From positions 1-31,837 of the IMG/VR virus record IMGVR_UViG_3300046804_003924: DNA of 31,837 nt; one strand, given 5' to 3'. Made by a program: the position numbers and the translations under genes. Below the pieces are notes generated by a model, which was not told the origin of the DNA, made no database searches, and saw only the letters and a list, made by a program, of their open reading frames with translations. This document shows, piece by piece, positions 1 through 5,076 of this stretch (the stretch's first letter is position 1; every line of letters begins with the position of its first letter). The DNA is from a virus.

Positions 1-21
1 GAGTATTATAATATTCTTATT

Positions 22-45
22 GGAAGCGTGGCAGAGTGGTTTATT
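22..45 (+). pseudogene. Possible 5' fragment of a tRNA-Ser gene
   Basis: The bases from GGAAGCG at 22-28 through GCAGAGTGGTTTATT read like the acceptor strand and D-arm of a phage class II tRNA-Ser. No matching anticodon arm follows. The complement of the acceptor strand, CGCTTCT, occurs at 607-613, directly after the complete tRNA-Ser. I read these as the two ends of an older tRNA whose middle was replaced by the HNH plus tRNA cassette, but a chance match is possible. Confidence 0.35.
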
Positions 46-85
46 CTTATAAATATTTCATAAGATATCAATAAACCACCGTGCC
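30..85 (+). promoter_or_regulatory. Hairpin over an HNH start codon, with a late promoter in its loop
   Basis: Bases 30-45 and 70-85 are inverted repeats: GGCA pairs with TGCC and GTGGTTTATT pairs with AATAAACCAC, separated by a 2-nt internal mismatch, 14 bp in all. The 3' arm contains the GTG start (81-83) of the HNH gene. The 24-nt loop contains a perfect T4-type late promoter TATAAATA at 48-55. Inference: read-through transcripts would fold and hide the start codon, while late transcripts starting in the loop lack the 5' arm and can be translated. Confidence 0.65.
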
Positions 86-533
86 CAGAAATCCAAACTG
101 TTCTTGTTGTGTTTGTGAAAAATTAATCTATAGAAGACCATCCCAAATAATTGGAAATGTTTTTTGTAGTTCTGAATGTTGTGGAAAATTCCAAAGAATA
201 AATGAAAAACTTTGTCCTATATGTGGCAAATCATTTATTGGACATAAAAAAACCTGCTCAAGGTCTTGTTCAAATAAATCAAGAACTGGTATAAAATATG
301 ATGGAACTAATTCAAATAACAAATCTACTAGGAGTAAAAGATTAAGACTTCAACTTGCCTCAAAGAGAAGTGGTAAGTGTGAAGAATGTGGCAATGAAAA
401 TTACAATATTCTTCAAGTTCATCATATAATTGAAAGATGTAATGGTGGAACTGATGAAGAAAGTAATTTACAATTACTTTGTCCTAACTGCCATTATACA
501 AAACATTTAGGTTATTCAAAATATGGAGAATAG
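81..533 (+). CDS. HNH homing endonuclease, 3' end overlapping tRNA-Ser
   Basis: 150 aa, GTG start, no clear Shine-Dalgarno sequence. The N-terminal half holds several Cys pairs (CCVC, CSSEC, CPIC, CSRSC) that look like small zinc-binding modules for DNA recognition. The C-terminal part is a standard HNH nuclease: CEEC, then VHHI with the catalytic His, then the Asn in ESNLQLLC, and CPNCH. Such free-standing nucleases are common in T4-like phages and spread by cutting an allele that lacks them. The last nine bases, including the stop, are the first nine of tRNA-Ser. A late promoter and a start-covering hairpin lie just upstream. The family is clear; the target is unknown, although the adjacent tRNA locus is the natural candidate. 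Confidence 0.88.
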   Translation: MPRNPNCSCCVCEKLIYRRPSQIIGNVFCSSECCGKFQRINEKLCPICGKSFIGHKKTCSRSCSNKSRTGIKYDGTNSNNKSTRSKRLRLQLASKRSGKCEECGNENYNILQVHHIIERCNGGTDEESNLQLLCPNCHYTKHLGYSKYGE

Positions 534-608
534 CACCGATGGTCGGTAAATCGTCTTGAAAACGATGCCAGGGATAAAACTCTGATAGTTCGATTCTATT
601 ATTCTCCG
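525..608 (+). tRNA. tRNA-Ser(UGA)
   Basis: 84 nt. The acceptor GGAGAAT (525-531) pairs perfectly with ATTCTCC (601-607), with discriminator G608, typical of serine tRNAs. The anticodon stem ATCGT/ACGAT encloses the loop CTTGAAA with anticodon TGA at 557-559. The variable arm has a CAGGG/CTCTG stem, and the T-loop is TTCGATT. The D-stem is short (ACC/GGT) and position 8 is A instead of the usual U, so this tRNA is somewhat degenerate. No CCA is encoded. Its first nine bases belong also to the preceding HNH reading frame. Confidence 0.88.
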
Positions 609-613
609 CTTCT

Positions 614-621
614 TATAAATA
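614..621 (+). promoter_or_regulatory. Late promoter TATAAATA
   Basis: A perfect match to the T4-type late promoter, six bases after the end of tRNA-Ser and 22 nt before the fibre-type gene at 643. The 12-mer TTCTTATAAATA here (610-621) is repeated exactly at 44-55, so the HNH plus tRNA cassette is bracketed by two copies of the late-promoter region. Confidence 0.75.
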
Positions 622-642
622 CCAGAAAAGTCTTTGTGACTA

Positions 643-1572
643 ATGGGTATTCAAATAAACGGAAATACTGACACTGTTACTTCAACGACTGCTGGAGGAA
701 GAGTAACGGTTACGCCTGCCTCATTTCCTTCTGTTAATAATATCAATGCTACTGGACTCTCTACGTTTTCTGGTGGTCTTTTAGTTGGAACAGGAGCATC
801 TATTAGTTCCCCTACGACTAATGTGTTGACTCTGGGAACTAATAATACTGAAGCGATTCGTATAGATTCTAGTGGTAATGTGGGTCTTGGAACAGTATCT
901 CCAGGTAGAAAACTTCATCTTTACGGAAATCTAGTAGAACTGCTTATTGAAGATCCATCAAATTCAATAAACTCAAACAGATTAAATTTATATCTTTCTG
1001 GTGATAAAGCAAACTTTAGAATGCTAAACCAGGCAGGAACTGGTGGGACAGTATTTTTACAAGGAGATGCTGTTGGTAATATTACGTTACCAACAGCTAA
1101 TACATCAATTTTAAATAGTTCTGGAAGAAAAATACTCAATCAAACTGGTGGAGTTCTTCAAGTCGTCAATACAATTAAAACAAACCAGTTTACCACCACT
1201 TCGGGAACCGCAGTAGATGTTACTGGACTTAGTGCTGCTATTACACCATCATCAACATCTAGTAAAGTTTTAGTAATTGCTTGGGTTGTTATTTCTACAA
1301 GTGGTGGTGGCGGTGATGGATATGCTAGGTTAATGAGAGATTCCACATCAATTGGAAATGGGGATGATGGATACTTTGGTCAGTCTGCTGGGCAAGATTA
1401 TTTTGCCGGTCACTCAAAGCCAATAACATATCTAGATAGTCCAGCATCTAACTCATCTTTAACTTATAAAATACAAGTATGGGGCGCCAATACATCTTAT
1501 GTAAATGGAAGGGGTTATGATGGATCATTCCGTACAAGCAGCGGAATCACACTAATGGAGATAGCAGGATGA
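643..1572 (+). CDS. Tail-fibre-like structural protein
   Basis: 309 aa, rich in Gly, Ser, Thr and Asn. The N-terminal half has beta-structured segments such as NINATGLSTFSGGLLVGTG and IRIDSSGNVGLGTVSPGRKL, the latter a motif common in bacterial and phage fibre proteins. The C-terminal half (about residue 170 on) looks like a compact beta domain ending in SSGITLMEIAG. A late promoter sits directly upstream, as expected for a virion gene. Wording such as GLSTF matches the repeats of the large structural gene at 29263, which suggests shared ancestry or function. The stop overlaps the start of the next gene. The receptor-binding role is inference; the fibre-like composition is seen. Confidence 0.7.
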   Translation: MGIQINGNTDTVTSTTAGGRVTVTPASFPSVNNINATGLSTFSGGLLVGTGASISSPTTNVLTLGTNNTEAIRIDSSGNVGLGTVSPGRKLHLYGNLVELLIEDPSNSINSNRLNLYLSGDKANFRMLNQAGTGGTVFLQGDAVGNITLPTANTSILNSSGRKILNQTGGVLQVVNTIKTNQFTTTSGTAVDVTGLSAAITPSSTSSKVLVIAWVVISTSGGGGDGYARLMRDSTSIGNGDDGYFGQSAGQDYFAGHSKPITYLDSPASNSSLTYKIQVWGANTSYVNGRGYDGSFRTSSGITLMEIAG

Positions 1573-1883
1573 CTTTTATAGTAGAAGCATTAGAATCACT
1601 AAGACCAGGAGCACGGTGGTCTCTTGATGGGGATACTTATGAGGGTCTTGAGTGGTTAGATGAAACTCAATCCAAACCAACAAAAGAAGAAGTTGAAGCA
1701 GAAATAGCAAGACTTCAATCACAGTATGATCTAACAGAATACCAACGTCAAAGAGCACCAGAGTATCCAGACCTTAAAGAATTTGTTGATGCTTATTATT
1801 GGTCGCAAAAAGGTGATGAAACTAAAATGAATGAATATATTGCAAAGTGTGATGAAATAAAAAATAACTATCCAAAACCATAG
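1569..1883 (+). CDS. Small tail-fibre-associated protein, possibly an assembly chaperone
   Basis: 104 aa. It starts within the stop of the fibre-like gene (ATGA overlap), so it is probably translationally coupled. The N-terminus is compact (LRPGARWSLDGDTYEGLEWLD); the rest is charged and helical, with YQRQRAPEYPDLKEFVDAYY. Phage proteins with this last motif usually sit immediately behind fibre genes and are described as fibre-associated or assembly proteins. No catalytic motifs are visible. The link to fibre assembly rests on position and general resemblance. Confidence 0.6.
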   Translation: MTFIVEALESLRPGARWSLDGDTYEGLEWLDETQSKPTKEEVEAEIARLQSQYDLTEYQRQRAPEYPDLKEFVDAYYWSQKGDETKMNEYIAKCDEIKNNYPKP

Positions 1884-1927
1884 TAATTTAATATTTCCTT
1901 AAACACTTTCTTGAAACGCTAACAAAC

Positions 1928-1968
1928 TTGACACTGTAGAAATACTCACTAGCATAACTAGTAGTATT
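1928..1968 (+). promoter_or_regulatory. Possible promoter with inverted repeat upstream of the PTOX cluster
   Basis: A consensus -35 box TTGACA lies at 1928-1933. Downstream there is no perfect -10, but CATAAC (1953-1958) is possible at 19 nt spacing. An imperfect hairpin covers this place: AATACT-c-ACTAG (1941-1952), loop CATAA, then CTAGTAGTATT (1958-1968), 11 bp with one bulge. It could be an operator-like site or a 5' RNA hairpin. Confidence 0.4.
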
Positions 1969-1981
1969 CAAACATAACCTT

Positions 1982-2131
1982 ATGGATCAGCACACCTACG
2001 ATAATTGGGTGAAGATCAAGGAGACTTTTGAAGCCTCTGGGAACATGGATAATATGTTCTACAAGAGAGCAGTTGAAATAGTTAAAACTCGCAAGGATCC
2101 TCTTGCGAAATTTCTTGGAGACGAGAAATGA
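1982..2131 (+). CDS. Small hypothetical protein
   Basis: 49 aa starting MDQHTYDNWVKIKE, soluble and helical with mixed charge, ending KFLGDEK. It is the first gene after the TTGACA-containing gap and starts a chain of ORFs that all overlap by a few bases (its TGA overlaps the ATG at 2128). I do not recognise the family. Confidence 0.6.
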   Translation: MDQHTYDNWVKIKETFEASGNMDNMFYKRAVEIVKTRKDPLAKFLGDEK

Positions 2132-2334
2132 TGGAACCTTTTGATCACGATTATGTATCTCGCACTGAAGTTCAGGAGATGATCGATGCTGCTATCAGAA
2201 GACACAACCGTAATGCTTCTATCATTAGCATGTGCGTTGGTTGGGTGGTCCTTGCTTTATTTGCTGAAGGACTCTTAAGACTTATTGGAGTTATTCCACC
2301 TTTACTACCATGGATCAACATTACCCTGAAATAA
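2128..2334 (+). CDS. Small membrane protein
   Basis: 68 aa. The first 33 residues are hydrophilic (EVQEMIDAAIRRHNRN), followed by one long hydrophobic segment from about residue 34 to the C-terminus (CVGWVVLALFAEGLLRLIGV), likely one membrane helix, perhaps two short ones. It overlaps the preceding gene by 4 nt and the next by 25 nt. No enzyme motif is seen. Its place beside PTOX hints at a role in the host thylakoid or inner membrane, but that is only context. Confidence 0.6.
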   Translation: MMEPFDHDYVSRTEVQEMIDAAIRRHNRNASIISMCVGWVVLALFAEGLLRLIGVIPPLLPWINITLK

Positions 2335-2489
2335 TTGGTATAGTTTTCCTGTTAGTATTTGCCGCCACGATGTTTTATCAAGGCACCTGTATTATGAGAG
2401 GTCAAAGGGGATATTCTCTCCGAGACTATATGAAACAGGAAAGCACAAACATGCGTCAAAGAATAGAAGAACTACTCAAGGACAAATGA
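2310..2489 (+). CDS. Small single-span membrane protein
   Basis: 59 aa. A short N-terminus (MDQHYPE) is followed by a membrane helix (residues about 8-22, IIGIVFLLVFAATMF) and a basic, then helical tail ending RQRIEELLKDK. It begins inside the preceding gene in another frame and its stop overlaps the next start, which supports its being translated. Family not recognised. Confidence 0.55.
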   Translation: MDQHYPEIIGIVFLLVFAATMFYQGTCIMRGQRGYSLRDYMKQESTNMRQRIEELLKDK

Positions 2490-2599
2490 TATCTCTCACA
2501 GACGAAGATATACAAGAATTACAAGGACGAGTTCTACAACAAAAGTTAGACGAACTATTTGAAGAACCATCTACTTACGAGGACGAAGAAGATGAGTAA
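2486..2599 (+). CDS. Very small acidic protein
   Basis: 37 aa, strongly acidic: MISLTDEDIQELQGRVLQQK at the start and a tail EDEEDE. Both ends overlap neighbouring ORFs in the ATGA/GATGA manner seen along this cluster. Position and overlap are the main evidence; function unknown. Confidence 0.5.
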   Translation: MISLTDEDIQELQGRVLQQKLDELFEEPSTYEDEEDE

Positions 2600-2681
2600 A
2601 ACAATTTACACTGCTATGACTCTTTTTGGTGCGATTGGACTTTTTATTATCTGGGGACTTAATCACGCATATCCACAATGA
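2592..2681 (+). CDS. 29-aa membrane peptide
   Basis: A 29-residue peptide made almost entirely of one membrane helix (residues 5-23, TLFGAIGLFIIWG) with a polar end NHAYPQ. It begins in the end of the acidic ORF and its stop overlaps the PTOX start. Its size and shape resemble small single-helix subunits of photosynthetic complexes, but it matches none that I recognise. Confidence 0.5.
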   Translation: MSKTIYTAMTLFGAIGLFIIWGLNHAYPQ

Positions 2682-3178
2682 AAAAGTTTAACGATATAAT
2701 ACTAACAGTCACGATATCAATCATTGACTTCCTGTATCGTGACTTACCTATTCAAAGATTCTGGGTTCTAGAAACAATCGCTAGAGCACCTTACTTTGCC
2801 TTTGTAAGTGTGCTTCATCTCAAGGAATCTCTAGGACTCAGAGACTTATCTCATTATTACTTGATGAAAGAACACTTCGCACAGACTTTAAATGAAACGG
2901 AACACCTTGTTGAAATGGAGCATCGTGGCGGAGCAGATCGCTGGGTTGATCGCTTTTTCGCTTATCATTTGGTTCTCATCTATTATTGGATTCTGGTGGG
3001 TTATTATTTTGTTGCTCCCGTTTCTGCTTATCACCTGAACGCAGGTATTGAGTATCACGCCACAGAAACCTATCTCTCATACCTCTGGGATCATCAGGAA
3101 GATACAAGGATCGCTGAGATCGCAGTGGATGAGATGAATCATTATATTGAACTTACAAGAGCAATGGAGATGGTCTGA
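2678..3178 (+). CDS. Plastoquinol terminal oxidase (PTOX, alternative oxidase family)
   Basis: 166 aa di-iron oxidase that would pass electrons from plastoquinol to oxygen at the membrane. The ligand motifs are present in order: E32 in VLETIARAPYF, E73 and H76 in NETEHLVEMEH, a Glu in YHATETY near residue 130, and E152/H155 in VDEMNHY. Hydrophobic stretches near 96-116 match membrane association. In cyanophages PTOX is thought to relieve over-reduction of the electron chain while photosystem II is kept running, so it fits functionally with psbA, psbD and petF here. It is coupled by 4-nt overlap to the peptide before it and by 1 nt to the one after. The family call is firm. Confidence 0.88.
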   Translation: MKKFNDIILTVTISIIDFLYRDLPIQRFWVLETIARAPYFAFVSVLHLKESLGLRDLSHYYLMKEHFAQTLNETEHLVEMEHRGGADRWVDRFFAYHLVLIYYWILVGYYFVAPVSAYHLNAGIEYHATETYLSYLWDHQEDTRIAEIAVDEMNHYIELTRAMEMV

Positions 3179-3300
3179 TGTTATTAGCAAAGGCACTTTT
3201 ATTTGTTTCAGTCCCGTTTGTTTTAGCAACACTCTATTTCGGAACAAGAGGAGGGTATTATGACTCCAAAGATTATAAAGGAAACGGAACCGCACATTAA
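3178..3300 (+). CDS. 40-aa membrane peptide after PTOX
   Basis: One N-terminal hydrophobic segment (LLAKALLFVSVPFVLATLYF, about residues 2-21), then a polar tail with GGYYDSKDYKGNG. Its ATG shares a base with the PTOX stop, so it is coupled to PTOX. The last 41 nt are shared with the next gene in another frame. This tail resembles the ends of small photosystem-associated cyanophage peptides, but I cannot assign a family. Confidence 0.55.
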   Translation: MLLAKALLFVSVPFVLATLYFGTRGGYYDSKDYKGNGTAH

Positions 3301-3481
3301 ACAGAGATATCACTTTGCCGCATCGGCATTTGTGAGAATGTGGGGGCACAGTTCATTACACGATCATAAGATTGTAGACTTTTGTATTGAGTGGGCACAC
3401 CGAGAAGAAAATGCTCCATTAGATGATAAGGTTCTTGACCAATATTTCTATTACGAATTTAAGACTTGGAGGGGATATTGA
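3260..3481 (+). CDS. Small hypothetical protein
   Basis: 73 aa, soluble, rich in His, Trp and Tyr (RYHFAASAFVRMWGHSSLHD, and YFYYEFKTWRGY at the end). A strong Shine-Dalgarno GAGGAGG lies about 5 nt before the ATG, inside the preceding gene. It overlaps its neighbours on both sides. No known domain recognised. Confidence 0.6.
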   Translation: MTPKIIKETEPHIKQRYHFAASAFVRMWGHSSLHDHKIVDFCIEWAHREENAPLDDKVLDQYFYYEFKTWRGY

Positions 3482-3630
3482 TGGGACACTTCGCACGATG
3501 GGTATTAGAAAATCCTTATACTCTTGGTATTATTGGATATCTTTTAGTCGTTGTACCGATTATGGGTATCTGGGCAATTCATAAATACGATTGGCAGCAC
3601 TGGGCTCCGTTTGACAAAAAACATAAATAA
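3481..3630 (+). CDS. Small single-span membrane protein
   Basis: 49 aa. A short N-terminus (MGHFARWVLENP) precedes a membrane helix at about residues 13-32 and a tail with aromatic residues and lysines (DWQHWAPFDKKHK). It overlaps the previous stop by one base. Its own stop lies in the late-promoter-like octamer CATAAATA (3622-3629). Last gene of the PTOX cluster; function unknown. Confidence 0.55.
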   Translation: MGHFARWVLENPYTLGIIGYLLVVVPIMGIWAIHKYDWQHWAPFDKKHK

Positions 3631-3652
3631 CGGTAGATAAATTTATTCTACC
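3611..3652 (+). promoter_or_regulatory. Late-type promoter and leader hairpin before the second HNH gene
   Basis: CATAAATA (3622-3629) fits NATAAATA. A consensus -35 hexamer TTGACA lies at 3611-3616, with only a weak -10 (TAGATA, 3634-3639) at 17 nt. A 6-bp hairpin GGTAGA/TCTACC (3632-3637 and 3647-3652) ends 3 nt before the ATG at 3656. Confidence 0.5.
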
Positions 3653-3655
3653 AAA

Positions 3656-4012
3656 ATGAGAACGCATAAATGTGGGCATTGTGGAGAAACCGACCCATCT
3701 AAATTTTATGGACACAAAAAATCAGTATGTGGGTTGTGCCATAACAAATATACACTAGAGTTGGGGCAGAAAAAAAGAAGTTTTATTATTGAGCAAATGG
3801 GAGGCAAGTGTGTTTCTTGTGGATATGATAAATATTCATCAGCACTTCAGGTTCATCATTTAGACCCTTCTCAAAAAGATGCTAAATTTCATGGTATTCG
3901 TGGATGGAGTCACGAACGCATTCTTGACGAAATAAAGGGATGTGTGCTATTATGTGCTTGTTGCCACGCAGCAGTTCACTCTGGTGAATTAGAACTACGG
4001 AGTATCGCCTAA
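3656..4012 (+). CDS. HNH endonuclease, 3' end overlapping tRNA-Pro
   Basis: 118 aa. The N-terminus has a Cys-rich module (CGHCGE and CGLCHNKY). The nuclease core reads GGKCVSCGY, then LQVHHLDP (catalytic His) and the closing CACCHAAVH, the usual C..C-HH-C..C layout of compact HNH enzymes. There is no good Shine-Dalgarno. The last 15 nt, including the stop, form the acceptor strand and first bases of tRNA-Pro, just as the first HNH gene runs into tRNA-Ser. In T4, the nuclease SegB moves a neighbouring tRNA cluster, so homing of the HNH-tRNA pair is a reasonable inference. Confidence 0.85.
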   Translation: MRTHKCGHCGETDPSKFYGHKKSVCGLCHNKYTLELGQKKRSFIIEQMGGKCVSCGYDKYSSALQVHHLDPSQKDAKFHGIRGWSHERILDEIKGCVLLCACCHAAVHSGELELRSIA

Positions 4013-4073
4013 CTTGGTTATGGCACCGCTTTTGGGAAGCGGAATAATCTCGGTTCAAATCCGGGTACTCCGA
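3998..4073 (+). tRNA. tRNA-Pro(UGG)
   Basis: 76 nt with a clean cloverleaf: acceptor CGGAGTA/TACTCCG plus A73, D-stem GCC/GGC, anticodon stem CCGCT/AGCGG with loop TTTGGGA (anticodon TGG at 4033-4035), T-arm CTCGG-TTCAAAT-CCGGG. No encoded CCA. A 7-bp hairpin TGCCAGT/ACTGGCA (4075-4094) follows immediately and may help 3' processing. The 5' end lies inside the HNH gene. Confidence 0.93.
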
Positions 4074-4097
4074 TTGCCAGTTTCTTCACTGGCACAC

Positions 4098-4126
4098 TTG
4101 ACTAAATACAATCCAAACCTTATAAT
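4098..4126 (+). promoter_or_regulatory. Sigma70-type promoter
   Basis: TTGACT (4098-4103), 17-nt spacer, TATAAT (4121-4126). This is a near-consensus host-type promoter 22 nt before the gene at 4149, consistent with early expression of the small genes that follow. Confidence 0.8.
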
Positions 4127-4148
4127 ACTAAGGCAACAATTCAAAACA

Positions 4149-4364
4149 ATGTCTCTGATTCAAAAGTTCAAAAAGGATGTTAGCACTCTTCGCTCTGCTG
4201 CTAACGGAGAATTCTACCTTGACGTAAAGAGTCCGAAACTTTATAAAAAGGTACGCCGCTTTTATGAAAATGAAGGTGTCGTGTTTTCTGGTGATCCTCT
4301 TGACGATTATGAAATGCTTATGGATTACATCGCCCAAGATCTTGAGTCTATTGAGGTTGCTTGA
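4149..4364 (+). CDS. Small hypothetical protein
   Basis: 71 aa starting MSLIQKFKKDVSTLRSA; the middle is basic (KSPKLYKKVRRFYE) and the end acidic (DPLDDYEMLMDYIAQDLESI). The ATG at 4149 is chosen because it follows a strong promoter; an earlier in-frame start would lie in the tRNA. Likely an early cyanophage protein of unknown function. Its stop overlaps the next ATG. Confidence 0.65.
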   Translation: MSLIQKFKKDVSTLRSAANGEFYLDVKSPKLYKKVRRFYENEGVVFSGDPLDDYEMLMDYIAQDLESIEVA

Positions 4365-4606
4365 TGAAGGTCGTAAAAAAACCTACCGTTCTTATGGAGC
4401 GGTTTCCTTATCGTTATGTCCAGGTCGGTACATTGGAAATCAATGGAAAACCTGATTGTCGCATTCAAAAAGTAGATTCTTATACTGGTAGGTATAGGGA
4501 TATGTATCTCTGTGATAATGAGATGCAGTTGCTGACTGCGATGGAAGACTTTGATTACACCTGCTGGTTGGATCCCGACAGGGTTCCTGCTTATGTGCGG
4601 GATTGA
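4364..4606 (+). CDS. Small hypothetical protein
   Basis: 80 aa, coupled to the preceding gene by an ATGA-type overlap (ATG at 4364). Soluble and beta-rich (MERFPYRYVQVGTLEINGKP), with a Trp/Asp/Pro end (CWLDPDRVPAYVRD). No domain recognised. It shares the 4098 promoter with the gene before. Confidence 0.6.
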   Translation: MKVVKKPTVLMERFPYRYVQVGTLEINGKPDCRIQKVDSYTGRYRDMYLCDNEMQLLTAMEDFDYTCWLDPDRVPAYVRD

Positions 4607-4652
4607 TCGTCACGGATGGACGTAAACAGCACTGGTCGGGAGCAAACCCCTT

Positions 4653-4880
4653 ATGTCTAAAACTAGTATCCTAAGGTATCTTGGGAACTTTCTCCTCTTA
4701 CTTGGTTATCAAGTTATGTTATGGGGAGATTTTAAAAGTGGTTTAGCAATAAAGTTTATCGGTGGTTTACTTGGTATTCCTTTTGCTATCAAACTCAAAC
4801 TCTGGGATGTGCTATTTCTGATAGCATTCTTTGGTATTTCCGAGATATCAAAGTTAACCCAACTTTTCTTGGTTTCTTAA
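4653..4880 (+). CDS. Small membrane protein with two or three helices
   Basis: 75 aa, mostly hydrophobic: helices at about residues 8-25 (YLGNFLLLLGYQVMLWG), 30-45 (AIKFIGGLLGIPFAIK) and 52-65. It begins 46 nt after the previous gene and is followed by the structured non-coding stretch at 4881-5044. It looks like an inner-membrane protein of unknown role. Confidence 0.55.
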   Translation: MSKTSILRYLGNFLLLLGYQVMLWGDFKSGLAIKFIGGLLGIPFAIKLKLWDVLFLIAFFGISEISKLTQLFLVS

Positions 4881-5044
4881 AATCAAGTGGTGGAGTCAAT
4901 CTGACCTCTTTTGGTTTCTTGCTTTCCCATAAAAAAGCAAGTGGTGCGGATGGGGTAACCCCGCCTGGTTTCCAATTTCCAGTAAAAGAATTGGTGGCGT
5001 GCATGAAAGACCTAACGGGAGAGTTGCATAAACTCTCCTTTTTT
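4881..5044 (+). ncRNA. Structured intergenic stretch, candidate small RNA
   Basis: I see no convincing gene in 4881-5076. The stretch holds consecutive hairpins: CTTGCTTT/AAAGCAAG (4918-4941), GGGG-TAA-CCCC (4952-4962), CCAATT/AATTGG (4972-4994) and the terminator at 5018-5044. Such a series ending in an intrinsic terminator is what a small RNA or a structured 3' UTR of the preceding gene would look like. I do not match it to a known RNA family and no clear own promoter is visible. Confidence 0.35.
5018..5044 (+). terminator. Intrinsic terminator
   Basis: GGAGAGTT (5018-5025), loop GCATA, AACTCTCC (5031-5038), then six T. The loop region overlaps the -35 box of the glycan operon promoter. 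Confidence 0.88.
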
Positions 5045-5052
5045 AGTATAAT
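5024..5052 (+). promoter_or_regulatory. Sigma70-type promoter of the glycan operon, -35 in a terminator loop
   Basis: TTGCAT (5024-5029) and TATAAT (5047-5052) are 17 nt apart. The -35 box straddles the 5' stem and loop of the terminator. This is the only good promoter before the 17-gene run starting at 5077. Confidence 0.65.
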
Positions 5053-5076
5053 ACATAGTATAGAGTTTATGATTTT

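Noticed and set aside
22-608. A tRNA-Ser interrupted by a group I intron encoding the HNH protein
   Set aside because: The 3' tRNA has its own complete acceptor (GGAGAAT/ATTCTCC) starting at 525, so the 5' fragment at 22 is not its missing half. No intron core was seen.
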